Assembly (NCBI RefSeq): GCF_030936135.1
Contig: NC_082619.1
Location: 1,367,208-1,431,207 of the forward strand
Length of the DNA: 64,000 nt
Direction of reading: 5' to 3'
DNA from: Gavia stellata
Lineage: Eukaryota; Chordata; Aves; Gaviiformes; Gaviidae
Of this stretch, positions 11,592-24,180 are shown piece by piece. Made by a program: the position numbers and the translations under genes. The stretch's first letter is position 1. The number at the start of each line of letters is the position of its first letter. The notes beneath the pieces are model-generated. The model was not told where the DNA came from and did no database searches. It saw only the letters and a program-made list of their open reading frames with translations.

Positions 11592-14500
11592 AAAATCACC
11601 AGAGGAGTCACAGGCTTTAATACCAACACGACAGCGAGCGCCGCACGCGGTGCAGGGCTGCCAACCGGGCTGGGGGCTGCGGCGGGCTGCTGCAGGGAGC
11701 CTGGCGGGACTCGCTCCCACCAGCAGCCTTCCTGGCAATTAGAAAAAGCGCTGTTAGCCAGCAAGGTGGGTGCCAAGGCCCACCTCCTGCGGAGGCAAGC
11801 GTGAACCCCCCCTCGCCTCTCCTGCCATGTGCACGGGAACGACGCTCAGAGGAGCTGCTGAGGGCTCCCACACCTGTGCCTTTTAAGCGGCTCCCTTCGC
11901 GCATGAAGATCTGATCTCGTCCTGCCCTTGGGTGGCTGGAGAGCCAACACAAAGAGGCAAACCCATCTCTGGGCCGCACACTTTGGCTCCTTCCCTTCCC
12001 CAACCTTCGGGCAGGAGATCCCCCGCTGAGTTTCAAGCAGATGTTATGCAGCTGCAAACCGGAGCTGGTGCCCTCAGCATCCAGAGCACCAGCGGAGCCG
12101 AGCGGCTGCTCCAGGCTTTGCCGGATGGCAGGGAGGAATCCTGCCACAGGCACTATAAAACCTCGCCCGCCATCGATCTTATCCGGAGAGCCAGGATGGA
12201 GGTAACTATAACTCAGATGCAATCGCTAGATAAGACACGACAGGTTATGCCAGAGCTCTGCCAAGAAAGATCACGGAGATGATAATGAAGTTAATTCTTG
12301 ACACTGTCACGCGCGTGTTGTACATATATTGTACGTGATAGCCATAGCTCTTGTTTAAACAACGGCACATGCCAGGATGTCTGATCGATTGTACAACAGC
12401 CGAGCTCGGGGAGCAGCACTAAGTACGTGGAAGCACGCCAAGAGGCAGAGTGACTTCACCTGGAGAAGCCGGCAATAATGTCCCTGGAAGGAGCCACGCG
12501 TCTCGCACCCCAACCAACGGCGGCAGGAGAGCGCCAGGCTGGGCACCCGCCACTCGGGTGATCACCGGCCCTCGCCCAGGGGCACGGGGATGGCGGGCGC
12601 GTTGCGGCAGGGACCGTGCCCGCTGCCTCAGGGGTGATGGGAGCTCACTGGGCGCTGCGAATCGCACCTGACGGGGAGCATGGGGACAGCCTGCAGCCCC
12701 AGAGCGGATCTCCGAGCCCGGCAGCCGCTGCTCAGGCTGCCCCGCGTGCCAGACCGGCACCGCTGGCGTGAGCGGCAGCTGGGCTCTGCCCTCTTCCAGC
12801 TCCCCCAGCCTTAAGTCCAGCTTCTTGTGAACACTCACAGCTTTGCGCAGCTTTTGTACTGGGATACGTACAAGCGTGGAAAACAAGATGTAGAAACGTT
12901 AACGCTTCTATATGCTCCGGAAGCACCTATGAAACCGCAGCATTAAACAACGCGCTACACTTACAGGCACCCATTAAGCATACAACACCATTAAGTTCAT
13001 AGAGTAACACCGCAAACGAAAGGCAAGAGATGCAAGGCAAATGGACGTTAAATGACATACAACAAGCAATCTCCAGTGGTGTCACCAGCTTTCGTTGCCT
13101 GCAGCACGCTGTTCCAAATGAGATCTGGTTTGCAGCAAGAAGCAGCTACAAGTAATCAGTCAGGGGCTGAAGCGGGCTCCAGCGAAGGCAGAGCGATAAC
13201 TAGCATGAAGCTTCTCACTTCAGCTGCGACCAAAACTCCGCAGCCACGGGGAAGCAAAGACCCGTGCTTCCCCTCGACCAACACACGAAAGGTCTCTGTG
13301 CTGCCAGCCCAGGTGGGGCCAGTTCCATTTGCCAGCTCGCCAGGATCGCTCGACTGCTGCGCGAGGGGTTGACGCCAGCCCCCGACTCCAAGCAGAACAA
13401 GAGGATTTGGCCATTCCTCCAGGTGGCCATGAGGCTGTTCAACCATGCCCACACGCTTGGGGAGCCCCTGCCCATCCGGGGGAAGGCAGCGGCCGCTGGC
13501 AGCTGCAAAGCCCTTCCCTGCACAGGTATTTGCTCGCCCACACCCGAGGCGGCATTTATGGCCCTGCACACTCCGTGCCCAGCGCCGAGCACCAGCCTGG
13601 CTGGGGCAAGGGAAACTCCTCCCCTGCGAGCCCAAGCTGCACGCCGAGCTGAGCGCTGCCTGTAACGGGCACCCTGCACCGGGGATGCCGGGCAGGGAGG
13701 GCAACGCGGGCACAGGGAGAGGCTGGGGAGCGGTGACAGCACCCGAGCAGGCAGGGAACCAGGTGGTAGTGACGCGCAAACGACAGGTACAGCTCAGCCA
13801 CGACGATTTATAGTTTCAAAGCTGCTTTCGGTGGAAAGACCCAGAACAGGCATGGAAGCTCTGGAAAGGAATATTAAACACTGCAGAAATAAAAGGTATT
13901 GCTCAAGAGAAAACATAACAAGGCTGAAACCCAGCATGGTGCAGCCTTCAGATGAAACGGAGATGAGCTGTGAATGAATTGCTCCCTCTGAAGGGAATTT
14001 CTGGCTTTTTACGGAGGGAGGGGACACCCATCCCTCCCGGCCTCACTGAACAGCTGGGGCCAGCGGGCACCCGGGCAGAGTGGGACGCAGTGCTGGCCGC
14101 TCTCCAGTGCGGCAGCGTGCAGGAGCCCTCGGATCACGCTGCGGACCCTGCCATCACCGGGAGAGCTGTGCCGACCCACAGCGTCCTGCGCCCCGCCGGG
14201 AGAGCCCGGCTCGGCACCCGCTGCCGCCCTGGGGATGCTCCCCACGCACAACTGCAGTCCCCCATGGCAGAAGGGGCTTTCGGCAGAGACAAGCCCCAGG
14301 GGCAGCCCAGGCTCAGTGCAGGAGCGGGTAAAGCGGGAGGACGGCATCTGGACAGAGGCTGGAGCCCCCGGACGCGCAGCCAGCCGGAGGGGACCTCCGC
14401 CGCTCCCCCCCCGCCGTGCACGGGGTCCTGCCGTACCCAGCCTTTTCACACATCCCGTTTCTGGGTGCCGCGTGCTTATACAGGAATCTCAGTTCCCAGT

Positions 14501-17500
14501 TAAAAATAACACCAGTTTCTAGCCCTCGAAGGTGCAGAAGAATGTGACCTCTAAAAATTCAGAAACTGAAAGGCAAAGCAAATGAGGCCCAAATTTGTCT
14601 ACGCTATAAACGTCAATTTCTTTTTGAAAGAAATGAATGTTTTTGATGAATGTTTTCTTGAATGCCTGCTCTTGGCAGTGCTGCCATCTGTGAAAAATCT
14701 CTGCCATGCTTGCTATTAAGATTTCATTTCCAAGAAGAGTTCATAGCTGCTTTAATAAATGGTTAAAAGACTGTCAGGAGTCCAAAGGGCCAGCAGCTTG
14801 CTTACCACAGTGGCTTCTGTCACCAAGTAAAGCACCTTTGACTGATAAGCTTATAGCCCGCCAGACCCCATGCAGCTTCCTCCGCAGCCCTCTAACAAGC
14901 AACATTTTCAGAAGCACTTTAGCTCTGTCGGGCACTTAGGAACCTAATCCCTATCGACTCTGAATGGGATTTATACTCCTGAATGGCTAGCTCACTTGTG
15001 AAAGAGGTCCCTGGGTCATTCAGAGCCTTTCAGAGCCTTCACCCAACATCCCCGCGTCCTTTATTAGCCTTTTAATACCATTCACCGACGACAAGCACGA
15101 ACTCTCGCCCCAGCAAGCCCCCAGCCGAGCACCCAGCGCCGGCTCTGGGCCCCACAGCAGCAGCCCCCGGCCCCAGGAGCTACCAGGAGCCTTCAGGAGG
15201 GGCTGAGGACACATCCAACGGCCCCCAGCCGGGCTCTGCCCACCAGCCTGGCACTCCGGGGTGCAGAGCCCCTGCAGACAGCCCTGGGGTGGGGGAAAGC
15301 AGGCTGCCGCGCTGCGAGGCTGCAGACTGCCCAGTGCACAGCCCACGGCGTTACTCGGCGACATAGATGCCCGTTAACGGCAAAGGCTAGCGATCTGAGG
15401 AGCCCTCCTCCAGCATGTTCGCACCGAGGCTTCACGGCTTAGGAAATGGAGTCCCGAAATGGCTGGTGTATTTGTAGATCTGGTGCGTGACTAAATCAAG
15501 AGGAACAATAAGATCTTTTTCCAGATTCGGCAAACATCAGTATAATAAAAAAAATTAATTATATGCTTGAACACATGCACCAGAGCAATGCCCTGTATTT
15601 TCTCCTAATTGTTCTCCGAGCCTTACAGAGCCCCATTTAAATAAAAATGAAGCAGTTATTTAAACCGCAATTAAAGATGGAGCAATTTATTTTTAAACTA
15701 GAACCATCGTCAGCAGAGAGGAGAGGAGGAAGGGGAGCTGCACAGGGCCAGCACCCGGCGCCACGCAGGGCCGATGCCACAGCCCGCCGGAGCCATGCGG
15801 CCAGGCGCTCCGCGAAGGCAGGCGCCTCGGCAGCAGCGCCGCAGGCAGCGGGCGCAGGGTGCATGCTTCCTCAAGCTCCCCGAGGGGCGCAGGCCGCGTT
15901 GCGCTCCATGCCCTGTCCTGGCCGCTGCTGCCCGCTGGCACAGACCGCAAGCGCAGCGGCCCCCCGGCCCTCTGGCCGGCTCTCGCCCCGACCCAGCGAC
16001 CCCAGCGCCTCGGCGCAGTTACGAGAAGGAAGAGGATTTTGGTTGTAAGCCCACGCGAAGGCTCAGCCCTCGTTCCACCAGCCGAGATCAGCTCCGCCCC
16101 AGCAAACATGCAGCCTCGGCCGCATCTCGGAGCGCGCTGGGGCCAGGCACTGCGGATGCGCTTCAGGGAGGCATCTGCACTGCCGAGCTCGTTCTCTTCT
16201 AACCAGCCCCAGGGTCTCCCCCCAAAACCCAGCCCTGCCAGCCCCTGGGAAGCTCAGCCAGGGAACTCAGCCCTCCCCACCCCAGCGAGGCGACCCTCAG
16301 CCAGTGTCCCATGCCAGGAGCAGGGAGCATCCTCTACGGAAAGAGGCTGCCGCTGCGCTGCTGGGAGGGGGCTGGGGAGGGAGGAAGAGAAGCAACCACA
16401 ACAAAAACCCACCCTCTCTTTTCATAAGAGAGCAGAATTTATCAGCCTGCAGCCCTTCACATCTGTCTCCTCATACAAAATGAAAGAGGCTTTGAAAAGC
16501 AGAGGAGATGAAATAAAGCCGTCTGTGTTAGGAAGCTGGCATCTCTGCCACTGTCACCGTCACCATGGTAGGAATAATGACCGTGATTGTATCTGCATCT
16601 GTGGATGCGCGCGGGTGCAGGGGGAGGAGGGGGAGGAAGATGCACACCCGCACCGCCGCTGCGCTCCCCGTGGGCAAGCGCCCCGACCCTGCTCCCGCCC
16701 GCTCAGGACGAGCTGGACACCCACGTGCGAGCCTCGCCAGTGGACACATCAGCGGCGATGGCACGAAGCGGCGATGACTTCAGCTCCACTATGCGCAGCG
16801 CCGGTCCCTCTCCCTCCACAGCCCAGCACAAGGCCCCAGGGGCAGGTGGGTCAAGCGCATAAAAACGTGCGGTTGGAAAAGAAGTCTTGACCTGTACAGT
16901 TTTCACATCCCTGGGCTTTCCTGTAGCAATTACCGCCAGGCGTCCCTGGTAGGTGCAGCTCCCTGGGGAGACCTTGGGGTAGCAGGACCAGAGCCAGCAC
17001 TGTCTTCGCTCCATTAGATGACAATTAAAAAGGAGGTCTAAAAGGAAAAGGATTCGGGCGCGGCGGCGAACCTGACCATGCCAGCAAACAGCTGCTGAAG
17101 CGAACCCTCTCCCTCCAAACCCACTTCTCAGAGCGGGCTTGGGCATTTTCAAAGGGACTTCGGTGCTTTCCAAGCCCAGCAAGCTGGTAGCAGCCCTGTG
17201 GAGCGCTCCAGGCAGAGGGGTGGCTCCCAAGGATCCCTTGGGCAAGGCGGCCCGTGGCTGAGCATGGGCTGCAGCCCCCATACGCAGCCCCCCACTGCAG
17301 CACCCCTGAGCCCCGGGCAGGCTGCAGCCCCCGCGCCCCGCATGCACACCGTCCCGCCCGGCACGCGGAGTGGTGATCACAGCATTAGCTTGAGCTGCTC
17401 CAGTGCCTTACAGAAACTCATCCCCCAGAGGATTTCAGCTCTCCTTCAGCAAGGTGGTCTTTAAAATGCACAAAAGCATTACGATTTAGCAAATGCCTTC

Positions 17501-19419
17501 TGAACAGGGAGACAAGACCATAGCCCTTGTAAGTCAGCAAGGACCTGTACCCTCTAAGCTCAGTTACGCAGGCAGTAAGGAGCGGCAGCAGGTTCAGCAA
17601 GGGGCAGGAGGCATGCACAGCACCAGATTTCATTATACAGCTCAGCTCCGCTGCGAGCTGGGCCCCGTAACCTTTTCTGAGGGCTGCTTCTCAGCAGAGA
17701 AGCCTCTGGCAAGGATACGTGGCGCACGGGCCGAGGGTCTCCAAGCTCCCCCGGGCAAGCCCGGCCAAGTCGTGAGGCAGAGAACACGTGTCACCACGGG
17801 AGGTTAAGCAGCCCCCGGCTGCACCTCCGAACCCCTCCTGCCCAGGTCGCTCCCCTTCCCTGCACGCCACGGGAGAGGTGCTCCAGAGGACTTCCCTCTT
17901 GTTCCTAACTCCTTTGCGCATCCCTGCAAAACCGCAATCTGCGATTCAGAGTGTAACTGGGACAATCTACCCTGGCACGCAGCGTCACCCCGGCACGGGG
18001 GAGAGTCCACCCAACACATCCTGCTGGCTGCCACGAGCAGACCGTTCCTCCACGCGTCTCCTCCTGCTCTCTGCACTCCTGTGACTTCTTTCGGATAAAT
18101 CATCTCAATCCTCACGCCAGAGTCAGTGCTGAAGACTTGCGCCCAGCGGGTATCACGGCTGTTGTCTCCCAAAAGGCACCCTCCTCCCTGGGGTAGCTCC
18201 CCTGCATAGGAGCAAGCAGAACATGCAGCGGACACTCACCACCCTTCGCTCTCGTGCTTCCCGGGGCTCTGGGCGTGCTCCCCTCCTCGGTCGGGATGGT
18301 CTGCGCGCCGAGCTCAGGCAGCACCAACTTACCGCAGGGATGCAGCAAGGCCGCCCCAGCGCTCACAACCCCCCGCACCACCGCCATCAGGGAGCTCGAC
18401 GTGGATCCTAAGCCCTCGGCAGCTCGGGCAAACACGGGGCCAGCAGCGCAAGGTAGGAAACGAATCTCTCGCTGGGTCTGGGTTAGGCGTCAGGCAGAGA
18501 TTTACAACAGCCCACCTGCCCCTGCTCCAAACCCTCCCACCCTCCACGTGCCGCTTCTCCCTTTCCTACGGCAAAACTGCTCCTGAGGGTGGCCACAGAT
18601 TTACCCTTACAGGTACACAAAGAGATGGCAGCTCCAAGAACAGCTACACCTCTGTATTTCATGCCTTAGAGCTTGTCGTGCTGCATGGCTAGTGCCCTGT
18701 CACCCCGCAGAGCTTGGAGCGGGGGCAAGGACATCACGTGGGACTGGGATGCCAAGCGCTAGATCAACAGCACCCTTCCTCCTCCAAAACCCTCCGCATC
18801 CTTTCTTCTCTACCCTGCAGCGAAAGCAAGGAAAGACTTCCTTGCCCTGATCTCGGACGGAGCGTTCCTCTCCTGCAGAAGCCGCAAGAGCACAGCAAAA
18901 GCAGCCACAGCTTTAGTTCAGGACGGCCCAAGCTCAGCGCATCCGCTGCACGGGCGACAGCGTCGGGAGCCAAGCCTGCTCTGCAAAAATCGGGCCTCTC
19001 GCACCAGGGGAAAGTGGCCGACGCTGCACGCAGGAGAGAGGCCTCTGGAAACCCGCAGCGCCCCGACCTTTCACGGCGAGCACTCGGTGGCACGGGGCTC
19101 CCGGGACCCGGGGGCCTGATCCACCCAAAGGGCTGCCTGCGCGCACCTGCCCAGCGGCGCAAGGGCCACGGCAGCGCGGCCGGGCACCAGGAGCAGGCGG
19201 CAGCGGGAAGCGCCCTACAGCGCTCCGCCGCGGCGGCACGTGGGCCAGGGCGGGCAGAGCCCCGCTAGCCCCCGCCGGGCCCGGGCACGGCTCCGCGGGG
19301 GCACGGGCAGCGACAGGGCGCCCGCACCACGCTCTTCACAGGCATTTTGTTTACTTGTTGTAGTCCCTTCTTTTGGCGGGCGTGCATGCGTGCGCGAGAT
19401 TGTCTCCAACGTGACTCTG

Positions 19420-19740
19420 CATTATCAGGGCTATAATGAGTCCTTGTTAAAGCGGATTTGATGGAATAATTATATTCCAAAAAAACCTGCAGGAAAGCTC
19501 TCTCCCCTCTTAAAGGGCAGGATCATCAAACGTTCTCGCCACATTATTTGCAGTCACACCTTCTGCTGCATCTGCTCCTTTTAAAATCTCTAACTCCAAT
19601 CTGATCTGAATATATAAATCTGAATTATCACAGCAAAAGGAGATGTGCTCACACCTTTTTTTATCTGTTGCCATGGCGATTAGATAAAATTCACGCCAAG
19701 TCTCTGGGGAAGGATGAAATGATTTCAGACAGAATCTCAC
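19420..19740. promoter_or_regulatory. AT-rich block with RFX X-box-like site and palindrome
   Basis: It contains GTTGCCATGGCGAT at 19667-19680, close to the RFX X-box, and the symmetric GGAATA-ATTA-TATTCC at 19463-19478. It is otherwise non-coding AT-rich intron. Regulatory identity is inferred. Confidence 0.25.
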
Positions 19741-22700
19741 CCCACTTGGTGAGAATAACGCCTGGAGCTACTTCCCTCTGTAACAGGTCTGGGCACATGT
19801 CGCAGCCGGGGAGGGTGGCAAGGGGTGGAGGAGAAGCCAGGACACCTTTAGAGGGCTCGGGATCGACAGGGGAAAAGGTTCTGCAGCCCCCCTAGACAGG
19901 GCAGGGTAGGACAACGCTCGTTCAAATCACATCAGGCTGCTCCACGCTGCGAGTCAACCCGTCCCAGGCAGAAGCTGCAAAATTGAATCAGAAAGGCCAA
20001 CTCTCCGCCAGCCTTTTGCCCAATGGTCCCAGCTTTCATCTGGGAGCTGGCTGCGCGGATTGCTCCGTGCACGCGCCGGGAGGGAGCAGGGCCGGAGACA
20101 GCAGCAGCCCGCGCTCCCTCCCCTCCTGGGGGAAGCGGTGGGTCGCAGGCAGCCACCCGCCCCGTGAGACACCCGGGCCGGGGCAGCGGGGTGGCCCTGA
20201 GCCCGACACGCTCAGACCCGCAAGCTGCTGGCTGCCAGGCCCCTGCCTTAAACCAGCCGGGGTTATTCCGCATTCAGGCACAACCAATAAACATGCTAGC
20301 AGCCGGTAACGATCCTCCGTAACTTATCTCCCGTCCCCAAACCATCTCACTGAAGGCAAACGCATAAACAAGGACTGCCTTTCGCCTCGCCGTGTTTATT
20401 CTGTCCCAGCTTTCCTCCAGTAACAGGAGATTGATGTCGCCCAGAACAAGCCTATTGATAGGAGGACAATGCTGAATTATCCAGGTCCTGGCTCTTCCGC
20501 CCCTCAGATCGTCCCTCTGCGCCCCCCCCGGCACGCAGCGCCCCGGCCGCGCTCCCGCAGCGCGGGAGGGAACGCTGCACCCATAAATCCTCGCCGGGTG
20601 TTTAATTGCCGGTAGCCTCATGCCACGTCCCTAGGCTCACCACGTCTCGAGATGGATTGCAGTGGAATCTGCGTACGGTTACACTTCTAATAATTTAGAG
20701 AAAAATGTAACGGGTGGCAGATGTTGCAAGGTACGGCAGAGAGGAGCATACATCTTCGGGGTGAACGGCCACATTTAACCACAAGAAAGCTGCTGCAGTG
20801 TTATTTCCCGCATCACTAAACAGTTGCTGAGATGAGTTTAAGGATCCCGTAAACGGCCTTAGGCGCTGCAGAGGATGGGACAGAAAGGGCTACGCAGGTC
20901 AAATTAAGCTCGTGTCTGAACCACCGCAAACAGATTAGCCGAGATATTTTTGAACAGTGGCCTTTTAGGAGTTTCAATCAAGAACATACATAAAAACAAT
21001 ATCTAAAACTTCATAGAACTAAATTTTTTTCAGCTCCATCCTTCTGGCAAGCTTTATGTTTTGCTTTCCAGAGAAAGGACTCTGTGGTTATCCAGTGACT
21101 GAGTAAGTACATCCAAGTATCTGCAGCCTTCAAAGGATACGTGCTAGGGTTGCTGAGAAAAGCAGCACCCTTAGAAAGGTCCACACCTTGAGAAATGCTG
21201 TATTTAGTTTTTTTCCAACACAATCTATCAAGTACACAACACCAAAGCACCAAATAGCAGCTCAGCTCCAGGCTTGCCAGCCCGGCAATGCTTACTGCCT
21301 CCAGATCATTGCTCTCCTGTGCCACCCTTGCGAGTCACAGGCTACCGACAGGCTAGGCGGGACAGGACGACAAAGGCCACCAGCTTTCCCTTGCAGCTGA
21401 CGCGATGCCGTTAATCCCACGAGGACAGTGCTTTTGTTCCCCGGGAACACCAGGAGAGCCACCCCTGACAACGCTATGCCCATGCGCCCAAGCGACACCC
21501 GTGCCCCGGCGAGCGCACCACGTCCCGAGGCAAATCCCGCCGTGCTCTCGGGATGTGCCAGTGCAGATGTGCACTGAGGGCCAAAAGGACCAGCGACACC
21601 ACGCAACCGTCCTCGCGGCCATCCCTCCCACCCAGCCGGGCACAGCCTGGGCGGGCGACACGTGTGCGCGTGTGTGCCGAGGCAGGCAAGCCTGGCCACG
21701 TTTACACCACTGAGCCAGCTGAGGAACAGCTGGGGGTAAGCGCGCAGGCACGTGTGCGCTCACAGGGTCACAAAAGCCAAGTAAGGCTCGAATGAACACG
21801 TTTCGACACCAGAGGAGGGGCTGACAACCGCTCAAAAATCCACGCTTTCAAGTGTCTCCAGGTAGCTCCCCACATCACCGCTTGCTTTCGTAAACCGCGG
21901 CCGGACGCACACTCCAAGAGCACCCACATACGTCGGATCCACGCTGGCACGACTGCCACGTGCCCCGTTCCGCAGGACCTGTGACTGTCGACGTCAAGCT
22001 ACAGCCATGCAGTGCCTGGAGAGAGACAAGTCAGCGCCCCGAATGCCCGTTCCTGTGCCACAACCACCGCAGCACGGTGACTAAAGCATTCAGTCACACA
22101 CGCAACACGTTCCTCCAAGCCAAATCCAAACCACGCACGTGCCTGCGCAACTCTTCCCATTACCCAGCCTGGTGATAGCGCTTTAAAAATAAATACAAAA
22201 AGCTGTTTACCACGTTGAGTTCTTAAACCGGTCTGCAGCAGGAGCTTCTCCCTCTTTCCCCACGGAAAAGGGAGAGGGACCTATCAAACATTCTGCTCGG
22301 CTGCGGTCTGCCCATCCTCCTCCCTTGTTCTCCCCCCCCAAATATACATCGAGATTCATCAATAGCAACAGAGTTTGAAATCACAGCCTGGGTGTGAAGT
22401 GCAATCTTATACACAGTCCCTGGATCTGTAAGCGCTGCCGCTTCGCTCCGAGTAAGCGCTAGCCTACATTAAATGCCACAGTCCTGCGAGTGGTGCTGCA
22501 TGTTTGCGACAAGGCTGGGAACGAAAGGCGAGATTGATTTTGATGTGAGCACCAGCAAAGCAAATGGGTTTTTGAAAACCCTATAATTTCTCTGCAACCC
22601 TTGGCTTCACTAAACACACATTTTTAGACTACAGCACAGTTAGGTAGGCATTAAACAAAAACGAGCTGCACTAATGATGATTTATGTGCGGGATAACCTT

Positions 22701-23999
22701 CCATAAAGAATTTATCTTTGATTTCAGGGTAAGTTACAGTGTTGCCAAGTTAACCAAATAATGCAACTCGCCACCAAAACCCGCTACGGCAGCAGGGCCG
22801 GGCAGACACCGCGCGCTCCCCGGCCACGGCTTTGAGATCTCTCCAGCACGGACCCAGGACATGCTCCCGAGAAGACGCGCTTGCCAGGACTCCGACGGGA
22901 ACAACCCAGGCGAGGCACCCCTGCGAGGGGAGCAGCGACCCGAGCACAGGGCCCCGCACGCCCCAGGCTCCCCGGGAGCATCCCACCACGCCAGCCGTCC
23001 CCCAGCAGCAGGACACCCCGGGAACGGACGGTTTTGCCCAGGCACCGCCACGGTAAAGCAGACGGCTCTCCAGCGGGGCTTTCTGCCGGCAAGGCACCGC
23101 CGGCGAGCGCTGCCCACGCCAGCCCGGCCCCGTAGAGGTCCTTCGCCCACCAGCAAGCACCGTCAAAAGAGCAGCAAGGCTTGTCTGAAAAGACACGGCT
23201 CAGAGGCCCGGCAGCAGAGGTGGGGAGCCCTGTAATCCCAATTAAGGCTGAAAAGAAGCCGAGGGAGCTGCCAAAAGGGCCGCCGAGCCCACATACAGAG
23301 CCGGGGGTCCGAGCTCGCGAGAGCGGCCGCCCCGGGGGAAACGCTCGCTCCCCCTATTTCTGAGCTACGGAACATTTTGCTTTGATGGGGGGAAAAACCA
23401 GGGACGCTAAGGAAAGTGGACGTTTACTATGAAACCAGTCACTCACAGAGAGTTTTCTGCCTCGGGGAGGTCCGGACGGCAATTCTTCCCGCTGCTGTGC
23501 GTTAGGGCTGCTGGTCCCCTGCCGCAGCAAGGCCTGCGGGCGAGACACACAGTCCTCCGCGGGAGGAAACTTCCAGGAAAAGCCGCGAGTTTGGCACGCT
23601 CCAGGTAGGCAAGAACACCACCTTACCTACAGCCAGCTGTAAAGACGGCTTGGATACGCTTCTGGAAGAGCTGCGGTGCTTCTGCGCACCCTTCCTCTCC
23701 GCAGGCTGCGTGGAGGAGAGCTGCGCGGCGCTGCGTCTGCACAGCTGCTTCATCTTCCAGGGCGGAAAGCGCGCCTGCGACTGAAGGGAGCCGTTAGGCC
23801 TCGGCACCGCTTTTCAGCTTTTCTCAGCCTTCACGCCGTTCGCTCCGAACAGCGGGGACCCCCTCCTCCTCTCCTCGCCTTCCTCGCTCAGAACTGGGAC
23901 AGAAGCAGAGGTTCACCGGAGGTCAAGAAAAGACCACGGTTTTGGAAACAGCAAAGCCAGTTTTAGCTCTAACACAAGAGCAATAAGAGAAATAAGCTT

Positions 24000-24180
24000 C
24001 AGGCAGATACTATATTTGTAATCCAATGGCAAAACATGTTTGCTTGTGTTGACTCTGCACTGTAACACAATTTATATGTTCTGTCTTTAGGGTAATTATT
24101 GCTTTAGAATGTTAAAATCGTTCCACTCTAATTAAATCATCATATTAAAAAAATCCACTGCCACAGCAAACTTGAGAACA
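24000..24180. promoter_or_regulatory. AT-rich block with paired TAATTA homeodomain sites
   Basis: Two TAATTA words (24093-24098 and 24129-24134), a CCAAT word near 24022 and a 10-base palindrome AAACATGTTT (24032-24041) cluster in about 130 bases of otherwise featureless intron. Possible enhancer of DSCAML1. Confidence 0.25.

Noticed and set aside
15859-16890. 343-codon open frame on the plus strand
   Set aside because: Inside DSCAML1 intron 3; compositional, no domain or homologous run.
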